The notes below the pieces were generated by a model that was given only the letters and a program-made list of their open reading frames with translations, was not told the origin of the DNA and ran no database searches. The translations under genes were made by a program, and so were the position numbers. 64,000 nucleotides of DNA from Pseudomonadota bacterium (GTDB lineage Bacteria > Desulfobacterota > Binatia > Binatales > Binataceae). The first letter of the stretch is position 1. Each line of letters opens with the position of its first letter. The stretch lies in contig JAJPIL010000021.1 of assembly GCA_021324755.1 (NCBI GenBank), positions 62,001 to 126,000 of the forward strand, given 5' to 3'. This document shows, in pieces, positions 1 through 8,813 of the stretch.

Positions 1-1
1 A

Positions 2-1021
2 GCAAGCCATCTTTGGGCATTGATACTAGTGGCGCTAATTCAAGGAGCCGGAGTATCGGCCGCCGGCACGTTGGCTAGCCTCTTGGTCGTCGTCGGGCAC
101 GCGCCGGCTAAATGGGACGCTAACATCGGCTGGTTGCAAACTTACAATACCGGGGGGCAGATCATTGGCCTTACGGTCTGCGGATGGCTTCCTATTTGGA
201 GGGCCTTCCAACTGGCGCTCTTGCTTTCTGCGGTGGCGACGATACTCGCAGTCAACGTGTCACAAGCTGGACCGGTCTCCTCGATCGCGCGTCAAACCTC
301 CGCATTCGCCACACCAACGCGTCTTGCCCGGCGCACCGAACTGTTTGCCACCCCACCCCCTCACCACTTAGACGTTTCGCTGATGCTGGGTGAACTGCGC
401 GGTCTTCTTGTCAGCCGGCTAGCCATTTTTCTTGCGGGATGGTTCGTACTTACGGCGACAACCTCAGCGTTTTTTGCGCTTTACCCAGTGCTGATGCCGC
501 GAGTGTATGGCACGTCCGCAGCGTTGATAGCGAACGTTTATGCCCTCGCGGTGTTGGCGACATTGCCTCTATATTCGACCGTGGGTCGGTTGGCCGAAAG
601 ATTCGGACCCGTTCTGACGTTACGCATCGGAGCGTTTGCCCGCATGTCGGCTTTTTTGGCTTTGGGCTTTCTCGCCTTCGCGTCTTTTTCATTAGCTCCA
701 TACTTGGTACTAACGGTTTTCGCTGCCCTCCAGATACTCTGGCCTTTTCTCGGAGTGAGCGCCACCGACCTGGCAGCTAGGCTTTCAACAACAGGGCGAG
801 GCGCCGCAATAGGCATCTTTAACGGCGTTGGCGCCGTCGCTGGCGCGGTCGGGGCGTTACTCGGCGGCTTTTGTGCAACCAGTTTGGGTTACTGGAGTAT
901 TCCGTTCTTTTCAGCAGTCGGCGCGGGTGTATGCTGGACACTGAGTAGCCGTCTGCTTCTGCGCGTCGACTCCGCAAAAGCCCGGCAGCCCCACGAGGCT
1001 TGTCTCGACTCTCAGACTTAA
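2..1021 (+). CDS. MFS transporter, 5'-truncated by window edge
   Basis: The reading frame is open from base 2, so the gene starts upstream and only its last ~340 residues are visible. The protein is a chain of hydrophobic helices split by one hydrophilic loop (about residues 90-125 of the visible part, rich in R, T and P). This matches the central cytoplasmic loop between the two six-helix halves of a major facilitator superfamily permease. The second half has the short basic loop R-L-A-E-R-F-G typical of the MFS loop 8-9 motif. Substrate cannot be told. It acts in the inner membrane. The next gene is 86 bp downstream on the same strand. Family assignment rests on topology and this loop motif. 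Confidence 0.7.
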   Translation, partial: ASHLWALILVALIQGAGVSAAGTLASLLVVVGHAPAKWDANIGWLQTYNTGGQIIGLTVCGWLPIWRAFQLALLLSAVATILAVNVSQAGPVSSIARQTSAFATPTRLARRTELFATPPPHHLDVSLMLGELRGLLVSRLAIFLAGWFVLTATTSAFFALYPVLMPRVYGTSAALIANVYALAVLATLPLYSTVGRLAERFGPVLTLRIGAFARMSAFLALGFLAFASFSLAPYLVLTVFAALQILWPFLGVSATDLAARLSTTGRGAAIGIFNGVGAVAGAVGALLGGFCATSLGYWSIPFFSAVGAGVCWTLSSRLLLRVDSAKARQPHEACLDSQT

Positions 1022-1107
1022 GCGTGCTTTGATAACAGAGTGAATATAGCGCCCGTACCTCAGCCTCGTTTGCGGCGCCGCGACATTGAGTCTAGGGGTT
1101 ACAAGCT

Positions 1108-1776
1108 ATGCAAATAACTACCCTTAATACGGATTTGAGCAAACGTGTCGTTATCAACAGTGAGCAATTGCCCTGGGTAAAAAGCCCAAGCCCCGGCGTG
1201 CTGCGACGTCCCTTGGAGCGTTTTGGTGCTGAGTCAGGACGAGCCACCTCGATTGTCAAGTATGAGCCCAACTCCACCTTCCCCTCCCACACCCACCCCG
1301 AAGGAGAAGAAATTCTCGTTTTGGAAGGCACCTTCAGCGACGAACATGGAGACTATCCCAACGGCACCTACATACTTAATCCCCAGGGATTCGAACACGC
1401 CCCGAGAACGCGTGAAGGGTGCCTAATATTCGTAAAGCTCTGCCAGTACCGAGGAAAGGACAGGCCGCGTATTGTAGTTGACACCGGCGCTTTGGAATGG
1501 CAGCCTGGCCCAGCTCCCGGAATCCGAATCAAGCACCTCTATTCGCAAACTGGATATCCGGAAACGGTGGTATTGATGAAGCTTGACGCAGGTGCGACAT
1601 TTGGTCCTGAACGTTATTCGCGGGGCGCAGAGGCGCTGATTCTTGATGGTTCAGCACTCGACGGTCAAAACCACTGTCCCAAAGGCACGTGGATAAGAAT
1701 TCCTCCGGGCGACGTCTTCGCTCTGTCGTCTCCCGAAGGATGCACGGTTTACTTGAAGACCAACGGTCTTTTTTAG
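1108..1776 (+). CDS. Double-cupin protein, ChrR-like cupin domain
   Basis: 222 residues with two cupin folds in tandem. The first (about residues 35-110) has a full metal-binding motif: H-T-H-P near residue 57, then G-E-E, and a later H in the segment F-E-H-A-P. The spacing and the phrase EEILVLEGTFSDEHGDYP resemble the cupin domain of the anti-sigma factor ChrR. The second (about 125-220) has the same strand pattern but lacks the HxH pair, so it is probably structural. There is no zinc-binding anti-sigma N-terminus, so this is a stand-alone cupin rather than a ChrR. ATG 1108 is preceded by AGGGG. The ligand or reaction is unknown. Confidence 0.75.
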   Translation: MQITTLNTDLSKRVVINSEQLPWVKSPSPGVLRRPLERFGAESGRATSIVKYEPNSTFPSHTHPEGEEILVLEGTFSDEHGDYPNGTYILNPQGFEHAPRTREGCLIFVKLCQYRGKDRPRIVVDTGALEWQPGPAPGIRIKHLYSQTGYPETVVLMKLDAGATFGPERYSRGAEALILDGSALDGQNHCPKGTWIRIPPGDVFALSSPEGCTVYLKTNGLF

Positions 1777-1899
1777 ATTTAGAGGGCTATCTGCAAGCCT
1801 AGCGGTATTTCTTAAAGTTGAACTTTAATATTTTGCGAACCGGACGACCTTCCGATTTGCCACAGGTTCGGTTTCTCAGGTATAGGGCCGCGACCAGCC

Positions 1900-1958
1900 A
1901 GAAGCATCCAAAGGTCAACCGAACTTGCTTTTCAGCTGACCTTTATTGTGATGCTTCT
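1900..1958. repeat. Long imperfect inverted repeat (hairpin)
   Basis: AGAAGCATC (1900-1908) is the exact reverse complement of GATGCTTCT (1950-1958), and AAAGGTCA (1910-1917) of TGACCTTT (1937-1944). The two stems nest around a 19-base centre. It lies about 120 bp after the cupin stop codon. It has no following T-run on the plus strand, so a simple Rho-independent terminator is doubtful. It could be a small inverted-repeat element or a structured RNA. Confidence 0.6.
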
Positions 1959-2484
1959 TGTAGCGAGAAAATCCGCAAGGCACCGCGTTAACACCGCTTA
2001 TCGTTAGTGGACAGGGCATCTAGCGCTCGCTATCGTGACCCTTTCCAGTGCTGGCGCTCTTGTGGTATCGCGATTTTAGACACAGGTCAGCTGTTTTCAA
2101 CCGCCGCTATTATGGGCGTCCGCCAAGGTCTTTAGGCGTCCGGACGCCTGTACCAGACGCGTTACCACACAAAGGCTACAAGAACTTCCTTGTAAACCCC
2201 TGCCTCGTAGTTGACCCTTTTCAGACTCAAAGCTTGACCCACGTGTCCCATCCAAATCGGCGTCCCTCTTCTTCGCTCTCTACTCTCTGGGCGCTGTTTT
2301 GGCGTGATGTTTAAGGATGGGAAGCAAGAGAAGGATGGGGAAAAATTGAGAAACGATAAGCAAAAAGTACGAGCAACCGCGCCCGAACCGTTCATGCTAT
2401 ACCTTCCCTTTACACCGCTTCTCGCACAATTATTCGGACACCTCAGCCCATTAATCATAAGGCCGACCTTCAACGCGTCCGAGC

Positions 2485-2840
2485 CGCTAGACGATCACTG
2501 TAACCCGCTAGACGATCACCGTAAAACCATTAGCTCGCTCGCGTTCAACCAAAGCCGACCTTCGAGCGCAGCCGACCCGCTACTCGATCGCTGTAAAACG
2601 ATTGGCCTACTCGCGCCCAAGCAGAGCCCACCTTTACGCTCTGCCGATTCGCTAAACGATCAGAAACCATCGGTTACCTCGGGACCAACCCAACCCGACC
2701 TTAAAGCGCTCGCAACTCGCTAGACCGTCACTACAAAACCACCGGCTCACTCGCGCCCAATCAAACCCCATGTCGGAGCGCGGCCGGTCCGCTAGACGAT
2801 CACGCTGAAACGATCGGCTCGCTCGCGCCCAACCGCTCCC
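2485..2840. repeat. Diverged ~72-bp tandem repeat
   Basis: The core CGCTAGACGATCAC or close variants recurs at about 2485, 2506, 2578, 2650, 2718 and 2790, that is at ~72-bp spacing after the first short unit. It is followed each time by TGTAAAAC, a GGCTCGCTCGCGCCCAAC-like block and a GCCGACCTT-like block. Units differ by substitutions and small indels. No open frame is kept through all units, so it reads as non-coding. Confidence 0.65.
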
Positions 2841-3748
2841 CTAATCCGCTTGCCATCTCCATCCCGACACAGCCGTCCGCCAAAGCTTCCGACCATCCAC
2901 CTCCAGCCCAAATTATCCCATCCTCCGCTTGTCGAACCATACAAGTTGCCACCCGCCGCGCTCTTAGCAAAACCGTCCCATCCGCACGACCATCCCACCT
3001 GCTGCCCCAAAACTCCATACCTTCGCCTGCTATCCCGAAAAAGCTACGGGCGCACCGCCGCGCGCATACAACCGACCACCAAGTGCTCGCTCGCCAAATC
3101 AAGCCTGCCTATCTCTTTCTACTTTTCTCGCTCGCACGTACGCCGACCTGACGATACGTGCGGCCAGCTGCGCGCGACTCGTCCAAGGCGCGCCTGCTCA
3201 CACCGCAAAATATTTCTGCGAGAAACGCTGGAACTGGCTGGTATAGCGTTGCCCTTCGCTGCATCCGCCTTAGGCCTTCCATCCACACCGATTCGCGCCC
3301 GTCGCCGCCTAACTCGGCGATCGATCCCGCGTTTCGCAGGGCGAGCCGAAGGCACCGACCGAAAATCGTTCAAGCTCCCATTGCGCGCCTTTCGCGCCTA
3401 AAAGCCACGCACGAGTATCGCCACACGCATAGCCGCCACGCCTAGCCGTCCACTAACCTATCTGCTTGCCGGTTACGAAGAGCACGGGCGAATACCTACC
3501 CTTTCGCGCCTGCCTAATCCGGCCTACTCTAGCAGGCGCTCTCAACCCGCCGTCGGCTTTCGAGCCAACGCTTCGTCGCGCCCCGAGCTCGAAGCTTCGG
3601 CCCGACGCTCTGCCCAAGACGCAAAAGATGCCTTTCGGTTAAAGTGCCTCCTGAGCGAAGACGGCTTGCGCGCAATTTTCAAGTCACAAGCCTTCGGCGC
3701 TCGCTTGAATACCGTCAATCAACTCTAGTGTTCATCTGAGCGACAGAA

Positions 3749-4927
3749 TTATTTTTCGGTTTTCGAAGGCGCGTTGCCTTCGAAATAATTCAACTGTAGG
3801 GCGAACGGAGTTGCGTCGTCGCACGATTTTTCGCCTACTGTGCACTCTCTTGCGACGAGCAGCGAAGCGGTATTCGCCTGGGCGAGCTCGCCCGTCAGCG
3901 ACGAGACGAGCAGGTAGCGCTCGAGCTTGCCGAGCGCGGCGCGCAAATCGGCTTCGCTTACGATGTTGTAGCGCTCGAAGATGCGGCGCGTCTTATGTCC
4001 GCTGAGCTCCATCGCGACCCGCTCGGGCACGCCCGCACGCACCAGGTTTCGCACGGCCGAGCGGCGAAGGTCGTAGGCGAGGATCCCGGGCAGGCCCGCG
4101 CGCGCCGCAGCCCTGCGCCAGGCGGCGTCGAAGCGCCCGAGCGGCCGGCCTCGGTGATGGAAGACGTAAGGCAAATCAGGCCTTCGCCGGGCCAAAGCGC
4201 GCTCGATCACGGCGCGAAGCTCGCCCGCGAGCGGCAATAGGCGTCCGGTGTAGTTTTTGCTGCGCTCGGGCCTTAGCCTGATTATTCCCGCCTCGAGCTC
4301 GACGTCGCGCCATTCGAGCGAGCGCATCTCGCCTGGCCGCCAGGCCGACCAGTAGAGAAACGTCACCGGGTCCTTGAGGTAGTCGGGCAGATGGGCGCGG
4401 ATGGCGGCGAACTGGGCGTAGCTGACAAAGCCTTGCCGCGCGTTGTCTTCGCGCAAAAGCTTGATCGGCGGGATCGTGCTTAAGCGCCCGGCGAGCTTGC
4501 CCAGCGTGAACATCCGGCGCATCGCCGAAAGTTCGCGGTTTACGGTTGCGTTGCTCGCCCCTGCAAGCAGGCGCTCGCTCACGTAGCGGCTTATGCGCTC
4601 GGCGGTGATCGCCTCGGCGCTAAGGCCACCGAAGGCGGCCTTTAGGTGCTTTAGGCGGCGGCGCAAGGCGTCGAGCGAGCGGCGGCGGTTTATCACGTAG
4701 TCGCGCTCGATCGCCTCGGCCATCTGCTCGAAGCTCGGGCGCGAAAGCTCGGGCGCACTCCATCGCCCCTCTGCGATCTCGCCCAATCGGCGCTTTAGCA
4801 GCGCCACGGCGTCGGCCTTGCGCGTGCTGCGCGAGGATTCGCGCACTTCGCGCCCGCGGGCCATGTAGGCTATCCACCAGATCCGCCCGCGCAAAAAAAC
4901 ACGCCCCATCCCCCGCCCGGGCGCCAT
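3749..4927 (-). CDS. int: Prophage tyrosine recombinase (integrase)
   Basis: 392 residues. The N-terminal part has an arm/core-binding region (about residues 60-150). The C-terminal catalytic domain shows box I arginine in W-R-P-G-E-M-R-S-L-E-W (near 200), a lysine in the SKNYTGR turn, box II as AYDLRRSAVRNL (near 290), then SGHKTRRIFERYNI with the nucleophile tyrosine. The usual box II histidine (HDLRR) is tyrosine here. A 65-residue tail follows the nucleophile. ATG 4927 has AGGGGAG six bases upstream and overlaps the stop of the next upstream gene as TGATG, so the start is well supported and the two are translationally coupled. It defines the left end of the element. Confidence 0.92.
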   Translation of the reverse strand: MAPGRGMGRVFLRGRIWWIAYMARGREVRESSRSTRKADAVALLKRRLGEIAEGRWSAPELSRPSFEQMAEAIERDYVINRRRSLDALRRRLKHLKAAFGGLSAEAITAERISRYVSERLLAGASNATVNRELSAMRRMFTLGKLAGRLSTIPPIKLLREDNARQGFVSYAQFAAIRAHLPDYLKDPVTFLYWSAWRPGEMRSLEWRDVELEAGIIRLRPERSKNYTGRLLPLAGELRAVIERALARRRPDLPYVFHHRGRPLGRFDAAWRRAAARAGLPGILAYDLRRSAVRNLVRAGVPERVAMELSGHKTRRIFERYNIVSEADLRAALGKLERYLLVSSLTGELAQANTASLLVARECTVGEKSCDDATPFALQLNYFEGNAPSKTEK

Positions 4928-5298
4928 CAGCGACTCCCCTGCCGCTCGGCCTGAAGGCTTTCGAGGTAGCGCTCGAGCCCGCGCGCGCTAAAGCGCAGCG
5001 CCGCTCCCTGGCGCACGGCGAACGGAAAGCGCCAGGCGTTCTGGTACAGCCACGAGGCCGACATGTTGAGCCGGGCCGCAGCCTGGCGCACGGTAAGCAG
5101 GGTATCGGTGGTCTGCTGCTGGCTTGCGCTTGCCGCAGCCTCCATCCAGCGCGCCACGAGCGCGCTGCCCACCGCCGACAGCGCCGCCTGCCTGGCCGCC
5201 AACTCGCCCATCAGCGCGGGTATCTTCTCGGCCGGAAGCCGGGTCACCAACCCCGGGTCGGCCGCAAGCTCGTCAATTATGGCGCGATCTTTTTCCAT
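4927..5298 (-). CDS. Small helix-turn-helix protein, excisionase-like
   Basis: 123 residues from ATG 5298. The C-terminal half (about 60-115) reads LLTVRQAAARLNMSASWLYQ followed by a winged segment with ALRFSARGLERYL, the pattern of MerR/excisionase-type DNA-binding domains. The N-terminal half is a helical leader. It is coupled to the integrase by overlapping stop and start codons, which fits a recombination directionality or integrase-control role. Its 5' end overlaps the end of the upstream repressor-like gene by 26 bp. Confidence 0.72.
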   Translation of the reverse strand: MEKDRAIIDELAADPGLVTRLPAEKIPALMGELAARQAALSAVGSALVARWMEAAASASQQQTTDTLLTVRQAAARLNMSASWLYQNAWRFPFAVRQGAALRFSARGLERYLESLQAERQGSR

Positions 5299-5611
5299 GG
5301 TCGCCTTGGTCACCTCGCCACAAAGCCAACACGCTCGGCGGAAAGCCGGTGATCTCAGCCAATTGTTCAACGCGCTCGTACGTCAGTCGCCTAACCCCGT
5401 GCTCCATCCACTTGTACACGCTCTGGGTCGAGACCCCCAGGCGCTTGGCGACCGCCTGAGCGCCTCCCGCTTTGTTGATCGCGATCGCAACCCAATTGAT
5501 GCTGCGACTCGTCTCTGAGCGCAGGCGACGTACGCCCTCTTCCACGGAACCTCCTCCAAGTTCCTCGATGATTTTAAGCGTGGCTTCAGTGATGTAATCG
5601 CGTCGCTCCAC
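5273..5611 (-). CDS. YdaS/Cro-like phage repressor
   Basis: 112 residues from GTG 5611, chosen because GGAGG lies six bases upstream; a longer TTG-initiated version from 5671 is possible. Residues about 45-100 form a helix-turn-helix: AINKAGGAQAVAKRLGVSTQ then SVYKWMEHGVRRLTYERVEQ, as in YdaS/Cro family regulators. It is the first gene of the leftward integrase operon and faces an operator-rich intergenic region, so it probably controls the divergent early promoters. The N-terminal 40 residues are not part of the usual domain. Confidence 0.8.
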   Translation of the reverse strand: MERRDYITEATLKIIEELGGGSVEEGVRRLRSETSRSINWVAIAINKAGGAQAVAKRLGVSTQSVYKWMEHGVRRLTYERVEQLAEITGFPPSVLALWRGDQGDHGKRSRHN

Positions 5612-6062
5612 GGCGCGGCCTCCGACTTGAGGGATGGACGCACCATAACGCAACTTGGCGTCGCGACGCAAGCAATATCACATAACAGTTGATTAAATCG
5701 TATCATAATTGATTATCTCCGATAGCTATCGGTATTCATAGAGAACTATTGCGTTCTGTCAAGTAAAAATCTACTACTGAAGATTGACGCTTGACTAAAT
5801 CAACGAAAACTTTTATATACGAAGTACGACAACGCCCAAACCGGGCGGAACCCGGCCGGGATAGAGGTTTGCGGAGTTAATCCATAATTGAAAAACTCGC
5901 AAATGCTTAGAATTTCACTACCGCGTGAAATAAGCCGGCGCCCCCTCGGCCGGAGCTTTAATCGCATCAGTTTTTCTACCGAGGCCGTCCGAGACAGCGA
6001 CTTCAATGCCTCAACTAGGCGGCGAGAAAACAAGCTTAACTCAATAGGACTAAGGTCGAGCG
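5612..6062. promoter_or_regulatory. Divergent control region between repressor and early genes
   Basis: A 450-bp AT-richer gap between the leftward repressor/integrase operon and the rightward early genes. It contains a perfect palindrome (see 5719-5732) and repeated sites of the type TTGAYTAAATC at 5689-5699 and 5791-5801, plus TTGATTATCTC at 5709-5719. The second TTGAYTAAATC copy extends to the near-palindrome TTGACTAAATCAA (5791-5803). These are likely operators for the neighbouring HTH protein. Confidence 0.55.
5719..5732. promoter_or_regulatory. Perfect 14-bp palindrome, candidate operator
   Basis: CCGATAGCTATCGG is a perfect inverted repeat placed about 108 bp upstream of the repressor-like gene start and between divergent transcription units. 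Size and position are those of a dimeric repressor site. Confidence 0.55.
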
Positions 6063-7208
6063 ATGCAAACTGAATATAAAGACGTAAAATGTGAACAGGC
6101 AGTTGATATTCACGCGTATCATTGCAACAGCGATCCCGAACGCTTCGCTCCCAACCCGACCGACGCCGCCCTTCGCTCGGCGGTCGAAATCGCGCGCCGC
6201 TTCCCTCGCGACGAAAAGCGCTCGATCGCCAAAATAGTTGGCGCCTGTCAACGTCCCTCCGTTGCACGGCAGGCGATTTATGCGCTGCGACGCGCCGAGC
6301 GTATCTGCCTAAGCCCGTCGCTTCGGCTCGCGCGCGTGCTCGCGCTGGCATGGGGAAATCTTCAGTTCGGAGTCCGCCAGCTTGCGCGCGAGCGCAACGG
6401 CGCGCTGGTCGAAGCGTTTTGCTGGGATCTGGAAGCCAACGTACGCGAGGTTCGTATTTTCGCAACCGGCGCATTCGCCAAAAGCTCCAAAGTGGCGCTA
6501 TCCGGTGGCGACGACGACGAGCAAGCGCGCAACGCGTACCGCGCGATGGCCTCGGTCGGCGCGCGCTGCGAGCGGGCCTGTATCCTTGCGCTTATTCCCC
6601 AGGACGTAGTCGACACCGCACTCGAGGCGTGCGAGGCGACCTTGATTCGGCTCCAAAGCTCGACCCCGCGGCCGCAAAGGATAGATATGCTGCGCGGTAA
6701 GTTCGCCGCCGAGTTTGGAATTTCACCCGACTCTTTAGACCGTCTGCTCGGCCATCCCTTGGACGAGGCCGACGACCGCGAGCTCGTGCGCTTGGGCGCG
6801 CTCTATCAGGCGCTCAAGGACGGCTTTGCTCGCGTTGCGGATATCTTCCCGGCTTTTCGGACCAAGCCCCGGTCTCGAAAAGCCCGGACGACGATCACGC
6901 CATCGCCAAGTGCGCCGCCTACGCTCGGATCTGATTCGAGCGCGCAGGCACAAGCCGTGCACGAGCTGATCACGCTCGAGCAGGCAACCGAGCTCGAGCG
7001 CCTGTTCGCGCAAAAGGCGCTGACCGACGCACAGCGGCAAGCGGCGCTTGCCCGCTTCGGCGCCTGCGCTGTAGGCGAGCTTCGCGCCGCCGACCTGCCG
7101 GCGCTGGTCGCCTATTTGAGCACTATCCCCGCGCCGGTCACGACCCAAAGCGCACCGGCGCATCCAAGCGATACCGCGGGCAAGAAACCAGCGTACGATG
7201 TCGCGTGA
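6063..7208 (+). CDS. Phage early protein, probable DNA recombination/annealing role
   Basis: 381 residues. The core (about residues 50-200) matches a phage early-gene family I recall by pattern: AWGNLQFGVRQLARE, then AFCWDLEANVREVRIF, then a variable loop (here acidic, GGDDDEQ), then GARCERACILALIP and DVVDTALEACEATL. Members lie in early operons beside recombination genes. I do not know a proven activity, and a single-strand-annealing or recombination role is inference. A proline-rich linker (about 275-295) joins a C-terminal helical domain seen in many such phage proteins. ATG 6063 follows AAGGTC. It opens the rightward early operon. Confidence 0.6.
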   Translation: MQTEYKDVKCEQAVDIHAYHCNSDPERFAPNPTDAALRSAVEIARRFPRDEKRSIAKIVGACQRPSVARQAIYALRRAERICLSPSLRLARVLALAWGNLQFGVRQLARERNGALVEAFCWDLEANVREVRIFATGAFAKSSKVALSGGDDDEQARNAYRAMASVGARCERACILALIPQDVVDTALEACEATLIRLQSSTPRPQRIDMLRGKFAAEFGISPDSLDRLLGHPLDEADDRELVRLGALYQALKDGFARVADIFPAFRTKPRSRKARTTITPSPSAPPTLGSDSSAQAQAVHELITLEQATELERLFAQKALTDAQRQAALARFGACAVGELRAADLPALVAYLSTIPAPVTTQSAPAHPSDTAGKKPAYDVA

Positions 7209-7383
7209 CAAAGAGGCTTTGAACCGAAAAGCGCCGCTTACGGCCCTGACCGAAGCGGCGTCTGCAAACACGTCCGAAGGCGCCGAGCTCGCAGCCGAGC
7301 GCGCCGATGCCGATCGTGACGCAAGACGTTCGCTCTTTTTGGCCGAATCGAAAACCGATCGCGAAGGAGGAATACGGCGATGA
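7198..7383 (+). CDS. Small hypothetical phage protein
   Basis: 61 residues, charged and alanine-rich, no recognised domain. It overlaps the end of the upstream gene by 11 bp, and its TGA overlaps the ATG of the downstream HTH gene as ATGA, which supports translation as part of the operon. The upstream ribosome site is weak, so it may instead be a chance frame. Confidence 0.35.
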   Translation: MSRDKEALNRKAPLTALTEAASANTSEGAELAAERADADRDARRSLFLAESKTDREGGIRR

Positions 7384-7676
7384 TTTCGCGGCAAGCAAAG
7401 ACGGTTTCGAGCGCCGCGCGCAACTACGCCCTTTCGGGTGCCGGCGCGGCCTACGAGCATCCGGGTTCGGACGCAAGCCTTTCAGCCGCGCTCAAGGTCG
7501 GCGAGGTGGCGCGCGTCCTTCGATGCCATCCGTCGACCGTCTACCGGCTGCTTCGACGAGGCGAGCTTCGCGGCTTTAAGCTCGGCTCGGACTGGCGCTT
7601 TTTGCGAAGCGAGGTCGAGCGCTTCATGCGCGAGGCGTCCGAAGGCGCGCGCGGGCCGAGCGCGGATCGTGCCTGA
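7380..7676 (+). CDS. Excisionase-family HTH DNA-binding protein
   Basis: 98 residues. Residues about 37-90 form the excisionase/MerR-type domain: LKVGEVARVLRCHPSTVYRL followed by a wing with GFKLGSDWRFLRSEVERFM. AAGGAGG lies nine bases before ATG 7380. It ends the rightward early operon. In this position it could be a recombination directionality factor or a late regulator. The element thus encodes two small HTH proteins of this type, one on each side of the operator region. Confidence 0.8.
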   Translation: MISRQAKTVSSAARNYALSGAGAAYEHPGSDASLSAALKVGEVARVLRCHPSTVYRLLRRGELRGFKLGSDWRFLRSEVERFMREASEGARGPSADRA

Positions 7677-7761
7677 GCGCTCGCTTGCCTTGAACCTGCG
7701 ACGGTGGCGCGGGCGTATCGAGGCGCCCCTTCGGCCGTTCGCTTCAAAAAAACCCACGCGC

Positions 7762-8373
7762 TCAGCGCAAAAACCACGACACCCCGATCACGACTCCGGC
7801 GGGCGAGTTGAGTCCCCGGTCGTCGCGATGGGTCCAGGCGTTGGAGATGTGCTGAATTTGGTAGCCGAAGTAAAGCGCCACGCGCTCGCTCAAAAAGTAC
7901 GATAGTCCAAGGCCGCCCTCGATCACGAACATAAACGGGCCCGGAACATAGGGTACGCGAAGGTCGGTCCCTCCAGGCGTTGCGCTCGCCTCGATCCAGG
8001 GAACCAAGCGCCCGACGCGGTAGCGTATCCAGTAGTAGCGAAGCTTTAGCCCCAGGCCGCCGAAGTTCTGGTCGAGCGTCTGGAAATGTTCGAACAGCGG
8101 CGCAAGCCCGATCTCCGGCGCGCCCTCCAGAGCGCCACCCATGAACTCATGTCCGATCACGCCGAAGGGTAGCATCGCCGCCTCGGCCGAAAGATTCCAG
8201 CTCTGCACCACCGCTCCGTCGTTCCCCATCCGCGGCCCGTAATGCGACCATACGGTCTGAGCCGAGATCGCCCACGTGCCAGCGGCGAACTCCGACTCCG
8301 GGTCAAAAGCAAGCGCCGGCACCGCAACGATCAAGACGGCCGCTGCGGCCAAACTCGCTATCTTCACGATCAC
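7762..8373 (-). CDS. Lipid A 3-O-deacylase-like outer-membrane protein (PagL/acyloxyacyl hydrolase family)
   Basis: 203 residues: a signal peptide (to about A22), then a run of amphipathic strands ending in aromatic residues (last residues VSWFLR), as in an 8-strand outer-membrane barrel. The family's catalytic His-x-Ser-Asn is present as QIQHISNAWTHRDD near residue 175. I could not place the family's catalytic glutamate with confidence. PagL enzymes remove the 3-O acyl chain of lipid A. It lies convergent to the early operon and next to the selenoprotein gene, so it is either prophage cargo that remodels the cell surface or a host gene caught between two elements. Confidence 0.7.
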   Translation of the reverse strand: MIVKIASLAAAAVLIVAVPALAFDPESEFAAGTWAISAQTVWSHYGPRMGNDGAVVQSWNLSAEAAMLPFGVIGHEFMGGALEGAPEIGLAPLFEHFQTLDQNFGGLGLKLRYYWIRYRVGRLVPWIEASATPGGTDLRVPYVPGPFMFVIEGGLGLSYFLSERVALYFGYQIQHISNAWTHRDDRGLNSPAGVVIGVSWFLR

Positions 8374-8813
8374 GCCCCGAACGCGCCCTTCTCTTCTGCC
8401 GACCCTTCAAAGCGAATATAGCACCCAGAGCGCCAGCGCGCGCACGATCGATCGTGCGCCTTGGGATGCGAAGCCCGCATATGCGCGCCAAAGCTGCTGC
8501 CGCTTGAGCAAGATACGAGCCTTCGGTAAAAACCCTCGTTCGACCGAGCAAGATACGAGTTTTGGATAGAAGCCATTGTCCGATCGAGCAGCGGACGCGC
8601 CTTCGATAGCAGCCCTCGCTCCAAAATACGGGCCTTTGTCCGCGCTTTGACAGAAAAAGCGCTCCTGATCGGCCGCCAAGCTTGGGGCACGGGCGCTATC
8701 GAACGTTACGTGTGCGAACCTCCAGCCGATTGACGCCGCCTTGTGCGGCCGACTACGATCGTCAAGGTGCGCATGACCTGGCGCGTTTAAACTTTTCGGG
8801 GGACAGTTTTGGA
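8374..8813. other. Intergenic region with 40-bp tandem repeats
   Basis: 440 bp between the divergently oriented PagL-like and selenoprotein genes. It has no convincing gene. The middle is a short tandem repeat (see 8506-8660). The right end carries the ribosome-binding site GGGGGA for the selenoprotein start at 8814, and promoters for both genes should lie here. Confidence 0.5.
8506..8660. repeat. Tandem repeat, exact 40-bp period, ~3.5 units
   Basis: Units begin GAGCAAGATACGAG at 8506 and 8546, and GAGCAGCGGACGCG at 8586, exactly 40 bp apart. A partial, diverged fourth unit with AAAATACGGGCCTTTG follows near 8622. The second half of the unit (CCTTCGGTAAAAACCCTCG and variants) also recurs. 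The repeats lie in the upstream region shared by two divergent genes. Confidence 0.65.

Larger units (their letters stand above)
1777..3748. other. Gene-poor region between host cupin gene and prophage integrase
   Basis: About 2 kb with no convincing gene on either strand. Open frames here have no ribosome-binding site, no recognisable domain and a composition set by the repeats. It holds an inverted repeat (1900-1958) and a diverged tandem repeat (2485-2840). The part next to the integrase end (about 3600-3748) is where one prophage attachment site would be expected, but I could not find a matching copy near the other end of the element. Confidence 0.6.

Noticed and set aside
2304-2723. 139-codon plus-strand frame with repeated peptide phrases
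   Set aside because: The peptide repetition only reflects the 72-bp DNA repeat, which is not a multiple that keeps one frame through all units; no ribosome site.
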